Shown in pieces: positions 1-9,279 of a DNA stretch of 47,673 nucleotides. Under the pieces are notes generated by a model. The model saw only the letters and a list, made by a program, of their open reading frames with translations, did no database searches and was not told where the DNA came from. A program made the translations under genes and the position numbers. The stretch comes from Gammaproteobacteria bacterium 39-13 (lineage in GTDB: Bacteria > Pseudomonadota > Gammaproteobacteria > Berkiellales > Berkiellaceae). The DNA lies in contig MKTN01000031.1 of NCBI GenBank assembly GCA_001898235.1, forward strand, positions 1-47,673, written 5' to 3'. Position 1 is the first letter of the stretch, and every line of letters starts with the position of its first letter.

Positions 1-396
1 GCATACCAGGTAGTAGAAATTGATGAGGCAGCGTGTATAGGTTGTACCAAGTGCATACAAGCCTGTCCTGTAGATGCCATCATTGGTGCATCAAAGCAAA
101 TGCACCAGGTATTAACAGAATATTGCATAGGATGCGGGCTATGTTTACCTCCCTGCCCTGTCAATTGCATTACGGTGCAGCCTATGGAGGTTTCACCGGA
201 AATGCGACGTCAACAGGCAAAAACTGCTAAAAATCGTCACCAGGCGAGAAAATTGCGCTTGCAACAGCTAGAAGCTCAAAAACGCGCAGCAGATGATCAA
301 GTGATAAACACTAACCTGAAAGATCTCATCGCAAGCTCACTTGCAAGAGCGCAACAAAAAAACAAACCGCGTCAATGGGGTGCGGACGATGAATAA
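1..396 (+). CDS. rnfB: Electron transport complex subunit RnfB/RsxB, 3' part (5' end outside window)
   Basis: The frame is open from base 1 to a TAA at 394-396, so only the C-terminal 131 residues are present. Two ferredoxin-type clusters are visible: [12 protein letters not shown] and [12 protein letters not shown], each CxxCxxCxxxCP and able to hold a 4Fe-4S cluster. A Lys/Arg/Gln-rich helical tail of about 70 residues follows. In the family, RnfB passes electrons through Fe-S centres in the membrane-bound Rnf/Rsx complex, between NADH/ferredoxin or toward SoxR reduction. The stop overlaps the nth start by 8 bases; E. coli also places nth after the rsx genes. The flavin/membrane N-terminus cannot be judged, and no other rnf genes are visible here. 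Confidence 0.85.
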   Translation, partial: AYQVVEIDEAACIGCTKCIQACPVDAIIGASKQMHQVLTEYCIGCGLCLPPCPVNCITVQPMEVSPEMRRQQAKTAKNRHQARKLRLQQLEAQKRAADDQVINTNLKDLIASSLARAQQKNKPRQWGADDE

Positions 397-1024
397 AGAG
401 CAGCGAGAAGAAATCTTTAAGCGCTTTGCTAAAAATAATCCTGCACCGACAACTGAGCTCCAATATAAAAATGAATTTGAGTTGCTGATAGCCGTTATTT
501 TATCGGCGCAAGCAACTGATGTCAGTGTTAATAAAGCGACTCCGCTTCTTTTTAAAGCCGCAAACACGCCTAAAAAGATGGCAGCCCTTGGTGAAGAGGG
601 ACTAAAAGAATATATTAAATCGATTGGTCTCTATCATACTAAAGCAAAAAATATTATCAAAACCTGCCAAATCTTAGTCGAACAACACCATTCGCATGTA
701 CCTCGTACACGTGAAGCATTAGAGGCTTTACCAGGAGTTGGCAGGAAGACGGCTAATGTTATCTTAAATACAGCTTTTGGCGAGCCAACAATTGCGGTTG
801 ACACTCATATTTTTAGGGTGGCCAACCGCATAGGTCTCGCTAAAGGTAAAACACCGCTTGAGGTAGAAAAACAATTATTAAAAGTGGTGCCCAAACAGTA
901 TTTGCATGATGCACACCACTGGCTGATTTTGCATGGGCGTTATACCTGCATTGCCAGACGGCCTAAATGTTCTGCGTGCATTATTCAAGATTTATGCGAA
1001 TATCCAGACAAAGTTTTTGATTAA
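389..1024 (+). CDS. nth: Endonuclease III (DNA glycosylase/AP lyase)
   Basis: This is a base-excision repair enzyme that removes oxidised pyrimidines and cleaves AP sites. The ATG at 389 gives 211 residues, the same length as E. coli Nth, with colinear sequence; longer in-frame starts run into rnfB. The helix-hairpin-helix [10 protein letters not shown] carries the catalytic Lys (about K120), and VDTHIFRV carries the catalytic Asp (about D138). The C-terminal C-x6-C-x2-C-x5-C ([17 protein letters not shown]) binds the 4Fe-4S cluster. GGGGTG lies six bases before the ATG. The 8-base overlap with rnfB and 8-base gap to the next gene suggest one transcript. Nothing is missing. Confidence 0.97.
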   Translation: MNKEQREEIFKRFAKNNPAPTTELQYKNEFELLIAVILSAQATDVSVNKATPLLFKAANTPKKMAALGEEGLKEYIKSIGLYHTKAKNIIKTCQILVEQHHSHVPRTREALEALPGVGRKTANVILNTAFGEPTIAVDTHIFRVANRIGLAKGKTPLEVEKQLLKVVPKQYLHDAHHWLILHGRYTCIARRPKCSACIIQDLCEYPDKVFD

Positions 1025-1032
1025 GGTAAAAT

Positions 1033-1458
1033 ATGGTTGATCAAGATCCTACTGCTTTACGAAAAGTATATTTCGATGCATGGCAAAAAACATTGCAAAA
1101 TCTACCATTAACCCCAATGGAAGCCATCATTTCTGACATTATTAAACGTCACCCTGAGTATCAACCCATTTTTTCTGATCCAGAAAATTTTAACGACTTA
1201 CAAAATGAAAAATTTGCATTAGATCATAATCCGTTCTTTCATTTAGGGTTACATGTCACCATTGCAGAACAAGTAGGCGCCAATAGACCTTTAGGGATCC
1301 GTCCTCTTTATCAACGTTTGTTGAAAAAATATGGCGATCAAAACCAAGCCGAACATAAAATGATGGAATGTTTAGCACGGATCTTAGTAGATAGTTTTCA
1401 GCAATCTAATTCAGTCAATGAAAAACGATATTTGGAAGCCATTAGACGATTACTATAA
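1033..1458 (+). CDS. DUF1841 family protein
   Basis: This 141-residue soluble protein has no signal peptide or membrane segment. The pattern of an N-terminal FDAWQK helix, a conserved HPEYQP stretch, NPFFHLGLHVTIAEQ in the middle and a MMECLARIL helix matches the DUF1841 family as I know it. The family is small, proteobacterial and of unknown biochemical role. The AAGG of its ribosome-binding site overlaps the nth stop codon, so it is probably cotranscribed and coupled with nth. The gene ends 11 bases before the convergent REC-EAL gene; no clear terminator hairpin lies between. No function is assigned. Confidence 0.8.
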   Translation: MVDQDPTALRKVYFDAWQKTLQNLPLTPMEAIISDIIKRHPEYQPIFSDPENFNDLQNEKFALDHNPFFHLGLHVTIAEQVGANRPLGIRPLYQRLLKKYGDQNQAEHKMMECLARILVDSFQQSNSVNEKRYLEAIRRLL

Positions 1459-1469
1459 ATTATATATGC

Positions 1470-2624
1470 TCAAGAGGAGGTAGATGATTTATTTTTTTTA
1501 ACAAAATCAAGAAAAGAAGAGATATCTAATGGTTGGCTAATGAAATAGCCTTGCGCATAATGACACTCTTCTTTTTCAAGAATATTCCACGCTTCTTGCG
1601 TTTCAACCCCTTCTGCCACTACTTTTAGGCTTAGGCCTTTCCCTAAATTAATAATACATCGAACAATAGGAAGAGTGTCAGAAGAAATGCTTAAGTTCTT
1701 AATAAATGATTTATCGATTTTTAGTTCGCTAAAAGGCATGCGATGTAACTCAATTAAGGAGGAATACCCGATACCAAAATCATCCATTGATAATTCAAAC
1801 CCGTGGATCCGCAATCTGGTTAGGATATCCATTGCCACTGTTGGCTGACTCATCACTGAGGTTTCTGTGATTTCAAAACAAATTTTTGCCGGATCAATAC
1901 GATATTTTTTTACATAGCTCACTATTTCGTCCGGGAGGCTAAGATCAGTTAAATCTCTTCCCGAAAGATTAATCGATAATTGAAAATCTATTTGATGCTC
2001 ATGAATTTGTTTTATAGCCTGTTGGATAATATAACGAGAAAGATTGCTAATTGAGCCTGTCTTTTCAGAAAAAGGAATGAATGCATCAGGGTAAATAAGA
2101 TTTTTTTGAGAAGGAACTTGCCACCGAACAAGTGCTTCCGCGCCAATAATTTCTTTGGTTTTTATCAGAACTTTAGGTTGATAATGCAAAATAAATTCAT
2201 GATTTTTGATTGCTCGTTCTATATCTTGTTCGTTAAAATTGAACCCATAGTTTTTATACTTATTTAAAATAACCGTCAGTGTTTTTATATCAATTGGCTT
2301 CTGAAAAGTTCCTGCCATCATTAAACCACGACTTTCACCTAAACGTACGGTTGTTGCACGTACTTTATCATCATGAGAGCTAATAACAACAATTGGACTC
2401 TTGCATCCATGTTCTGATAAAAGGCGTAAAACTTCAACGCCATCACCTTCAGTTAAGGACAAATCCAAAAAAATAAGCGTGGGTTGAAATTTTTTATATA
2501 CAGTAGAAACTGATAAAATATCATCGGCTGTGTTAACAAGATAACCACAATTTTGCGCAATATCACTAAACAATCGATGAATGGCAAGATCATCGTCTAC
2601 AATGAGTAATCTGTGCTCGACCAT
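1470..2624 (-). CDS. Response regulator with REC and EAL (c-di-GMP phosphodiesterase) domains
   Basis: The protein has 384 residues. An N-terminal receiver (about 1-120) has the acidic pocket IVDDD, phosphoacceptor Asp54 (IFLDLSL), conserved Ser (VVISS) and Lys (FQKPI). The EAL domain (about 130-375) has EALVRW, the Asn motif NLSGRDL, EITETS, DDFGIGYSS, the lysine in LKIDKSF, and VAEGVET followed by AQGYFISQPL. All metal and catalytic motifs that can be judged are intact, so active hydrolysis of c-di-GMP controlled by phosphorylation is predicted. The start is supported by AAGGA seven bases upstream. It is the last gene of the four-gene minus-strand signalling operon, 43 bases after the hybrid kinase, and is probably its output. 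Confidence 0.92.
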   Translation of the reverse strand: MVEHRLLIVDDDLAIHRLFSDIAQNCGYLVNTADDILSVSTVYKKFQPTLIFLDLSLTEGDGVEVLRLLSEHGCKSPIVVISSHDDKVRATTVRLGESRGLMMAGTFQKPIDIKTLTVILNKYKNYGFNFNEQDIERAIKNHEFILHYQPKVLIKTKEIIGAEALVRWQVPSQKNLIYPDAFIPFSEKTGSISNLSRYIIQQAIKQIHEHQIDFQLSINLSGRDLTDLSLPDEIVSYVKKYRIDPAKICFEITETSVMSQPTVAMDILTRLRIHGFELSMDDFGIGYSSLIELHRMPFSELKIDKSFIKNLSISSDTLPIVRCIINLGKGLSLKVVAEGVETQEAWNILEKEECHYAQGYFISQPLDISSFLDFVKKNKSSTSS

Positions 2625-2667
2625 CTTTCAGTCCTTGTATATGATTTTTAAAAATAATTCTATATTC

Positions 2668-4968
2668 TTAACCCAGCAACACTTTTTTTACTTCACGCTT
2701 AAATACTTCTCTCATAAAACTTTCCTTGCGAAATATATTGGCACTATGCTTCTTTAATAAATTTTGTTCTTCTTGCGTAAGGGATTTAGAAGTTAAGATA
2801 ATAATAGAAATATCTGAAGTTTCTGGATGTCTTTTTAACTCTTCAAGAACAGCAAAACCATCTATTTTGGGCATGACTAAATCTAAAATCATCACATCAG
2901 GGTGATGATGATTAACAAAGTCTAAAGCTTGCGCACCATCATGTATACAGGAAACTTTACACGGCATTTCCTTTAATGTTTCCTCTATCAGCGCTGTAGA
3001 GTTACGATCATCATCAACGACCAACACATGAATATTTTTTTTTAAATTACTTTTTCGGACATAATTTAAAATAGAATCTGTGAGCTGATTTCGACCAATC
3101 GGCTTTTGCAGGATATCAACAGCACCGACTATTGCGCCTCTATTTTCATTTGCAGCAACTGAAACCACAATAGTAGGTACATTCGCTAATATTTTGTGTT
3201 TTTTTAGCTCAGCCATCAGTTCGATGCCACTCATTCTGGGAAGAAAGATATCGAGAATAATAATATCTGGCACAGCTGTATATTGATGAGTAAGCACGTC
3301 TTCAGCAGTGGATTTCCATAATACCTCAAAACCCAGTTCTTTGAGTTGCATACCAAATAAATCTGCGGCAATCGGATCATCCTCGACCACAAGAGCATAA
3401 TGTTGAGATTTAGTATCAGTCGTTTTAGAGAAAATTGTTTCATCTTGTGTTTTATATGGAAAATATGGCAATTCAATGGTAAAAGTGCTACCTTTACCCT
3501 CAATGCTTGCTACATTGACTGTTCCACCATGAAGCTCTGCCAAATGACGCGCAATGACTAAACCCAAGCCTGTTCCTTTTTCACGTGTCTTTGCAGCACT
3601 ATGAATTTGCTCAAAAGGTCTGAATAATCGTTTCAAATCTTCTTTTGCAATCCCAATCCCTGTATCTGTCACGGCGATAACTAATGTATACTTATTTTTT
3701 AAATAAGCATGCACTTTCACGATACTATCATTAGGCGCAAATTTAACTGCATTTGAAAGTAAGTTATAAATAATTTGTTTTAATTTTCTTGGGTCATAAG
3801 TACATAGATTGATCAAGTCTTCAATCTCTAACTCTAAATCAATATGGTATTGCGCGGCTTTAGTTTTTATAATGGTTAGCGATTGTTCTAAAAGCTGTTT
3901 TAAATCAAAAGGTTCAATTTCTAACTCCATTTTACCAGCTTCCACTTTAGAAAGATCAAGAATATCATTAATAAGCTCTAGCAAAAATTGACCGCTATTA
4001 TAAATATCACTGCAATATTCTCTCTGTTTCTCGTTTAAAGGCCCTAGCAATCCATCTTTTAATACTTCCGAGAAGCCAATGATTCCATTTAATGGCGTAC
4101 GAAGTTCATGCGACATTGTAGCAATAAACTTTGATTTCATTAAGTCGGCATATTTAAGTTTTTTGTTTTTAGCAATGTATTTTTTCAATTGCGTATTTTG
4201 CGTTTTCATTTTTTTTGAAATTTTTCTTTGGATAGATGTATCACGTGCTCGAACTTGAATGGCTGGCATTTCTTTGTATTTTATGGGAACAGCAATCACT
4301 TCTGTTTCCAATTCTTTTCCATCAGGACTTACCAATACCAAATCTATCAAAGATGACAGGAGATGTCCTTTTTCCATCTGTGCAATTTCATCACGATAAG
4401 CCTGATGAAAATCTGGATGAATAAATTTATAAATGGATTCCCCAAACAAAGTTTGAGGTTCTTCAACGCCAAAAGCTGCCGCGCCAGCAAAGTTTAAAAA
4501 AACAAGTTTTTCTTGACAATGTATCAATATAACATCTGGTGATAGCTCAACTAAATTCTTATAACGTTGATCTACTTCCGTCAATTCTTGTCTATTTTTC
4601 TTTTCCTTTAATTCTCGCTCTAAAGCTAAAGGCAAACGGCTTAATTTATCCTTCATAATATAATCGTTTGCCCCAAGCTTCATTGCCTCTACAGCAATTT
4701 CTTCGCCAATTGTCCCAGAAACAATGATAAATGGAATGTCTAATTTACGCTCTTTTAGTATCTTGAGTGCGCTTAATCCGTCAAATAGGGGTAAAGAAAA
4801 ATCAGAAATGATGGCATCTGGCATTTTATCAAGCTCTACAAGATAATCACTTTCATTATCAACCAGCGAACACTCAAGCCTAAAACCAGACTCCTGCAAG
4901 ATATAGGTTAATATTTCAGCATCTTCAGGCCTATCTTCAACGATAAGTAAGCGGATAGGAAATTGCAT
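2668..4968 (-). CDS. Hybrid sensor histidine kinase (REC-PAS-HisKA-HATPase-REC-REC)
   Basis: This 766-residue cytoplasmic protein has no membrane segment. Order: receiver 1 (residues 4-120, Asp56 in ISDFSLP); PAS (about 133-250, starting at RYKNLVELSPD); a short coiled linker; HisKA with SHELRTPLNG (His287); HATPase with the N box NLLSNAVKF, DTGIGIAKED, FRPFEQ and GTGLGL; receiver 2 (about 525-640, LDIFLP); receiver 3 (about 648-766, LDLVMP). Receiver 2 lacks the usual Thr-Ser after beta-4 (VVSVAANEN). AGGTGA precedes the ATG at 4968. It is 17 bases after the single-domain receiver gene. No HPt domain is seen in the window, so how phosphate moves among the receivers is open. Confidence 0.93.
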   Translation of the reverse strand: MQFPIRLLIVEDRPEDAEILTYILQESGFRLECSLVDNESDYLVELDKMPDAIISDFSLPLFDGLSALKILKERKLDIPFIIVSGTIGEEIAVEAMKLGANDYIMKDKLSRLPLALERELKEKKNRQELTEVDQRYKNLVELSPDVILIHCQEKLVFLNFAGAAAFGVEEPQTLFGESIYKFIHPDFHQAYRDEIAQMEKGHLLSSLIDLVLVSPDGKELETEVIAVPIKYKEMPAIQVRARDTSIQRKISKKMKTQNTQLKKYIAKNKKLKYADLMKSKFIATMSHELRTPLNGIIGFSEVLKDGLLGPLNEKQREYCSDIYNSGQFLLELINDILDLSKVEAGKMELEIEPFDLKQLLEQSLTIIKTKAAQYHIDLELEIEDLINLCTYDPRKLKQIIYNLLSNAVKFAPNDSIVKVHAYLKNKYTLVIAVTDTGIGIAKEDLKRLFRPFEQIHSAAKTREKGTGLGLVIARHLAELHGGTVNVASIEGKGSTFTIELPYFPYKTQDETIFSKTTDTKSQHYALVVEDDPIAADLFGMQLKELGFEVLWKSTAEDVLTHQYTAVPDIIILDIFLPRMSGIELMAELKKHKILANVPTIVVSVAANENRGAIVGAVDILQKPIGRNQLTDSILNYVRKSNLKKNIHVLVVDDDRNSTALIEETLKEMPCKVSCIHDGAQALDFVNHHHPDVMILDLVMPKIDGFAVLEELKRHPETSDISIIILTSKSLTQEEQNLLKKHSANIFRKESFMREVFKREVKKVLLG

Positions 4969-4985
4969 ATCTCACCTATTTGCTT

Positions 4986-5441
4986 TTATCTTGCTGTTAT
5001 ATTTTGTAATAACCAATAGTAGCCAATTTCGCGTACAGCTTGGGTAAATTGGTTAAAATCTATTGGCTTAACCATGTAACTATTGACCCCTAACTTATAG
5101 CTTTCGACTAAATCTTTCTCTTCCCGTGAAGAGGTCAATACAACAATCGGTATACTTCTTGTTTCTGGACTTTTTTTAATGATATTAATCACTTCAAGTC
5201 CATCTATTTTTGGTAATTTTAAATCAAGTAATATAACTTTGGGTTGATTATTTAGAGATCGTTTTGCATAGGCATTCTTACAAAAAATAAAATCTAAAGC
5301 TTCTTCCCCATCTCTGACAACTTCGATATGATTCGATAAATTGTTATTCTTTAACGCATAAAGCGTGAGCTCTAAATCTTTAGGATTGTCTTCAACGAGA
5401 AGAATTTCAACTGGTTTATTTTCATTAATTTCAATACTCAT
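4986..5441 (-). CDS. Single-domain response regulator (Rcp1-like)
   Basis: The protein has 151 residues and is one receiver domain with no output domain. It has acidic pocket VEDN (Glu17/Asp18), phosphoacceptor Asp73 in LLDLKLP, Ser/Thr in VVLTSS and Lys in MVKPID. The long loop before the phosphoacceptor strand is typical of the small receivers that partner phytochrome-type kinases such as cyanobacterial Rcp1. I chose the ATG at 5441 because GGAGG sits five bases upstream; an upstream TTG (5453) would swallow that ribosome-binding site. The start lies inside the 3' end of the kinase gene (11-base overlap), which indicates translational coupling and makes that kinase the likely phosphodonor. 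Confidence 0.93.
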   Translation of the reverse strand: MSIEINENKPVEILLVEDNPKDLELTLYALKNNNLSNHIEVVRDGEEALDFIFCKNAYAKRSLNNQPKVILLDLKLPKIDGLEVINIIKKSPETRSIPIVVLTSSREEKDLVESYKLGVNSYMVKPIDFNQFTQAVREIGYYWLLQNITAR

Positions 5442-7098
5442 CCTCACCTCCAATGGTAAAATAAAAAGCAGCGCCTTCTCCTACTTTCCCTTCTGCCCAT
5501 ATTCTACCGCCATGACGGTGAATGACTCTCTCCACAATTGCTAAACCAACCCCGGTTCCTTCATAGTCTTCCGCTCTTTGCAGTCTTTGAAAGACTTTAA
5601 ACAATTTATCTACATAGCGCATATCAAAACCAACGCCGTTATCTTTGATAAAATAGATTATTTCGTTATTTTCTTGCTTAAAATCTATTTGAATGTGTGG
5701 ATTTTCAATTTTGCCAGTATATTTTATTGCATTAGATATCAGATTAATCATAACTTGTTTTAATAAGCTTTCATCAGCTTGACAAGACGGTAGTTCTGGA
5801 TTGATACTAACATTAATTTTTTTATCTGAATTTTCATTTAGAATCTTTTCTGCTATCGTTTTGCTCAAGAGATACATTGAAACATTTTGTTTTTTTATTG
5901 ATTGCCTGCTAAATCTCGAAAATTTCAAAATCGCATCAATCAAATTGCCCATTTCTAAAGCACTTTCACTAATGCGAGAAATAAAATGCTTTGCTTCATC
6001 AGGCAATGTCTTAGCGTATTTTTCTTCTAGGATATGACTAAAACCACCGATAGCGCGTAAGGGTGCTCTTAAATCATGCGAAACAGAATAGCTAAATGCT
6101 TCTAATTCTTGATTGGCCTGTAATAATGCAGCTTCATTTTCTTTAATTTTATTTTCTGCACGAATGCGCTCAGTGATATTTTGGCTAACATAAAAAACAC
6201 CAACAATACGATTATTTTTATCTTTTAATGGATAATAATTTACCTCATAATGATGACTTTTTTCTGGCCCGCCAAGTTCAGCTATTGTTTTGAATTCATT
6301 ATTTTCGAGCGCTTTAGTTAAGCAAGCATTCATCATCGCTTGATCACCTGGAAAATGTGCTAAATAATTAAGGATATTATCTCCGACTTTAATATCTTTA
6401 TGATAGATAATCTTATATTCTCTTGCGCATGAAGAATTGAAATAAATTACATTTAAATTAATATCGAAAGCAGCAATAATGTCTTTAGCTCCTTCGATAA
6501 TTCCTTTCAAAAGATTATAAAAATCCTGAATTTGATGCTGGCTTTTCCTAAATTTATTTTCCGCTATCAATTGTGACTCTTCGATTGAAAACAGATGTGC
6601 CTGCATTTTTTCTTCATTGCTAAATTCATCAGCGATTGGTTTTGGTAGTTTAGTCTTTCGTTTCAATAAAACAAAATCAGTCACATCTTCCACTCGGTGA
6701 ATGATATATCTAATTTCATCATTTTCATCTAAAATAGGTAAATTAGTAGGAAACCAGTAGCGAATTTCGAATTCCCCGCCTTGATATGAGGGGCGACGAA
6801 TATCATACTTTTGGATTGGCATTGAATCCGGGATCTTTTTTTCTAAGACCTTTTGGAGAGAAGCATTGAGATTGTAAACACCTGTACTATTTTCATCAGT
6901 GGGATTATCTGGAAAAACATCGAACAGTTTTCTCCCGATTATTTCTTCTCGTTGAGTCATTGTCGCACGTAGATACTCATTTGTAACTGCAACTATTACA
7001 AAATCTGGAGATAATATAAGGCATTGTGCTGGAACAGCATCAAAAAGCGTTTTAAAATCCAAAGATTCATTTTTTGATAATGTCGTATTTGTAACCAT
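5431..7098 (-). CDS. PAS-PAS sensor histidine kinase, phytochrome-kinase type
   Basis: The protein has 555 residues from the ATG at 7098; a TTG at 7113 adds five residues and has no better ribosome site. PAS 1 (about 10-140, [16 protein letters not shown]) ends in an [10 protein letters not shown] exit motif; PAS 2 is at about 195-315 ([13 protein letters not shown] to NITERIRAE); HisKA has [16 protein letters not shown] (His341); HATPase has [21 protein letters not shown] and GTGVGLAI. The HisKA/HATPase pair is of the kind found in bacteriophytochromes, but there is no GAF or PHY bilin domain and no membrane segment. The ligand is unknown and likely cytoplasmic. It is the first gene of the operon that ends in an EAL phosphodiesterase. 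Confidence 0.92.
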   Translation of the reverse strand: MVTNTTLSKNESLDFKTLFDAVPAQCLILSPDFVIVAVTNEYLRATMTQREEIIGRKLFDVFPDNPTDENSTGVYNLNASLQKVLEKKIPDSMPIQKYDIRRPSYQGGEFEIRYWFPTNLPILDENDEIRYIIHRVEDVTDFVLLKRKTKLPKPIADEFSNEEKMQAHLFSIEESQLIAENKFRKSQHQIQDFYNLLKGIIEGAKDIIAAFDINLNVIYFNSSCAREYKIIYHKDIKVGDNILNYLAHFPGDQAMMNACLTKALENNEFKTIAELGGPEKSHHYEVNYYPLKDKNNRIVGVFYVSQNITERIRAENKIKENEAALLQANQELEAFSYSVSHDLRAPLRAIGGFSHILEEKYAKTLPDEAKHFISRISESALEMGNLIDAILKFSRFSRQSIKKQNVSMYLLSKTIAEKILNENSDKKINVSINPELPSCQADESLLKQVMINLISNAIKYTGKIENPHIQIDFKQENNEIIYFIKDNGVGFDMRYVDKLFKVFQRLQRAEDYEGTGVGLAIVERVIHRHGGRIWAEGKVGEGAAFYFTIGGEDEY

Positions 7099-7180
7099 TT
7101 CACGAAACAACAATTTTTGATATCTATATAGTCTAATCTATTTCAATGCTATAAAAACAACTGGACTCTCTATTTTTTTC

Positions 7181-7192
7181 GTGTGGCCACAC
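7181..7192. promoter_or_regulatory. 12-bp perfect palindrome upstream of the signalling operon (candidate operator)
   Basis: GTGTGGCCACAC is a perfect 12-bp palindrome about 80 bases upstream of the kinase ATG at 7098. It lies in a 197-base intergenic stretch that otherwise holds only AT-rich sequence. Its position would suit a repressor or activator site for the operon. No specific regulator is recognised, and chance occurrence is possible. Confidence 0.35.
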
Positions 7193-7295
7193 AGTTCATG
7201 AAAAATACCTTAAAGATTCTTCATCACTAATATGAATATTGAAAGCGCATAATGGTTATAATTACAGAATGAACACGCTGATCTTGAAAGGCAGT

Positions 7296-8177
7296 TTAAC
7301 GATAAAGTTTTATCACGACACGACGATTTTTGGCTCGTCCTTCAGCTGTTTTATTGGTTGCAACTGGGCCTTTATCAGCGAAGTCTTTCATATTGACCAT
7401 CTTTGGAGAAATGCCATAATGCATGACCATGAAATCTTTTACCGCCCACATTCTTTCATAAGAAAGTTGAACATTTGCCTGATAATTTCCCTTGGAATCG
7501 GAATAACCTTCAAGGGAAATTTTTCGAATTTTACCATCTGTTCGAATAAAATCTGCAAGCTCTTTTAAGCGCGCCTCATTTTCATTACTTAAAATACTAC
7601 TTCCACTTTCAAAATACAGCACAGACTCTTTTAAATTCGAGAAGGGATGTGTAATCATCTCTGAAATACAATTTAAATATTCTTTGTAGGGTTTTTGAAA
7701 TCCAATGGCAGATAACACAATTTTATCTTGCGACAGGCTACGTAAATTACCTGCCGTATTGGCAGGCGTCATAACAAAAGCTGGGGTTCTTCCACGTGCT
7801 AAGCTTTCCAACAATTGATAAACCGTAATGCTCGATAGTTTGATGGGAGTTTGTCCCAGGGATACGGGGATCTTCCCCAATAAAAGGGATTGATTATTAT
7901 ACTGCCACCTAGGTAATGAAACGATGATCTTGGCGTATCCAGGTTGCAGCCGCCCTAAAATGGACTGCAAAATAAAGCTTTGATGCCCTCCCGAAGATTG
8001 ACTAAACGTCGCAGAACCATATCCAGGAATAGTGTGGCTTAAGGTGCACTCTAGCTTTGAACCACTTGTTTTCCAAGATGAATGCGCCATAGGCGCATCA
8101 AAGCTCTCAGCAAATACGGATTGCACTAGGCTAAGCAGAGCAGAAAACGTTACAATACGCAAAACTGTGTGCGACAT
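7296..8177 (-). CDS. motY: MotY-like peptidoglycan-binding outer-membrane/periplasmic protein (OmpA C-domain)
   Basis: From the ATG at 8177 the protein has 293 residues and a clear signal peptide (basic start, hydrophobic TFSALLSLVQ, cleavage after VFA). In-frame starts further upstream would spoil it. Residues ~24-160 (HSSWKTSG, CTLSHTIPGYGSATF) match the MotY N-terminal domain. Residues ~180-293 are an OmpA-like peptidoglycan-binding domain (LYFESGSS, LEGYSDSKG, LSYERMWAVKDF, GRAKNRRVVI). In vibrios and pseudomonads MotY forms the T-ring that holds stator units at the flagellar motor. It is divergent from pyrC, as I recall for Pseudomonas motY-pyrC. No flagellar genes are in the window, so a general cell-wall role is an alternative. 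Confidence 0.8.
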   Translation of the reverse strand: MSHTVLRIVTFSALLSLVQSVFAESFDAPMAHSSWKTSGSKLECTLSHTIPGYGSATFSQSSGGHQSFILQSILGRLQPGYAKIIVSLPRWQYNNQSLLLGKIPVSLGQTPIKLSSITVYQLLESLARGRTPAFVMTPANTAGNLRSLSQDKIVLSAIGFQKPYKEYLNCISEMITHPFSNLKESVLYFESGSSILSNENEARLKELADFIRTDGKIRKISLEGYSDSKGNYQANVQLSYERMWAVKDFMVMHYGISPKMVNMKDFADKGPVATNKTAEGRAKNRRVVIKLYR

Positions 8178-8244
8178 CGATCGAGATGATCCTTGTGAAC
8201 TGGGACTCGCCATCCATTCATCGACCAAAAATATAAAGAGCTTT

Positions 8245-9279
8245 ATGGAACAGATAGAGATAATTTATCCAGATGACTGGCACTGTCATCTTCGAGATGG
8301 TGCTTACTTAGCAACGACCGTCCCTATGGTGGCAAAACAATTCAAGCGCGCCATAGTAATGCCCAATTTAAACCCTCCGGTTACAACCGCAGAGCTGGTT
8401 AGGCAATACCATCAGCGAATCATGGAGCATGTGCCAACAGGCAATTCATTTACGCCCTTGATGACATTGTATTTAAAAGATAGTACGACCCCTGAGATAA
8501 TTAAAGAAGCAAAACAAGAAGGGCTTCTTTTTGGCTGCAAATTGTACCCAGCAGGTGTAACAACACATTCTCAAGCAGGGGTTACACAGCTAGAAAAGCT
8601 ATTTCCTGCGCTAGAAACAATGGCAACACTTCAAGTTCCACTGCTTATTCACGGAGAGGTGAATGATCCCGAAGTGGACATTTTTGATCGCGAACGTATT
8701 TTCATTGAAAAACACCTTACCACTCTATTAAAAGAATTTCCCACTTTAAAAATAGTACTTGAACATATCACTACGCAGGATGCTGTTCAGTTTATCAAAG
8801 AAAGTGCTAACAATGTTGCGGCAACGATAACACCACAACACCTCTGGCTCAATAGAAACGCCTTATTTAGCGGTGGGATCCAACCACACCATTACTGTTT
8901 GCCCGTTTTAAAAAGAAAAATTCATCAACAAGCTTTAATACAAGCCGCAACCAGCGGCAATCCTAAATTCTTTCTAGGGACAGATAGCGCACCTCATCCT
9001 CAGGCACAAAAAGAATCTGCTTGTGGATGTGCGGGGATCTTTAGCCACCATGCGGCAATGGAAATGTATGCGCATATATTTGAGCAAGAAAACGCGTTAC
9101 CTCTGTTTGAAGGATTTGCCAGCAAATTTGGACCTGATTTTTATGGATTACCCTACAATAAGGAAAAACTCATTTTACGCAAACAAAATTGGGACGTGCC
9201 TGAGAAACTTGTCTTTGGCAATGACACGCTTATTCCCTTTCTTGCGGCTAAAACATTGAATTGGCAGCAAATATCATGA
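8245..9279 (+). CDS. pyrC: Dihydroorotase, class II
   Basis: This enzyme catalyses the third step of pyrimidine synthesis, carbamoyl-aspartate to dihydroorotate. It has 344 residues (E. coli PyrC is 348) and matches along its whole length: PDDWHCHLRD with the metal-binding HxH (His13, His15), MPNLNPPV, CKLYPAG with the Lys that becomes carboxylated, LIHGEV, LEHITT, ATITPQHL, GTDSAPH with the catalytic Asp, and ESACGCAG. An AAAGAG ribosome site four bases before the ATG fixes the start; the upstream open frame (from 8032) is only the complement of motY. The stop overlaps the rnt start as ATGA. Confidence 0.96.
   Translation: MEQIEIIYPDDWHCHLRDGAYLATTVPMVAKQFKRAIVMPNLNPPVTTAELVRQYHQRIMEHVPTGNSFTPLMTLYLKDSTTPEIIKEAKQEGLLFGCKLYPAGVTTHSQAGVTQLEKLFPALETMATLQVPLLIHGEVNDPEVDIFDRERIFIEKHLTTLLKEFPTLKIVLEHITTQDAVQFIKESANNVAATITPQHLWLNRNALFSGGIQPHHYCLPVLKRKIHQQALIQAATSGNPKFFLGTDSAPHPQAQKESACGCAGIFSHHAAMEMYAHIFEQENALPLFEGFASKFGPDFYGLPYNKEKLILRKQNWDVPEKLVFGNDTLIPFLAAKTLNWQQIS

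Noticed and set aside
8032..8244. 71-residue N-terminal extension of PyrC
   Set aside because: It is the complement of the motY signal-peptide region; the ATG at 8245 has a ribosome site and gives the family's length.
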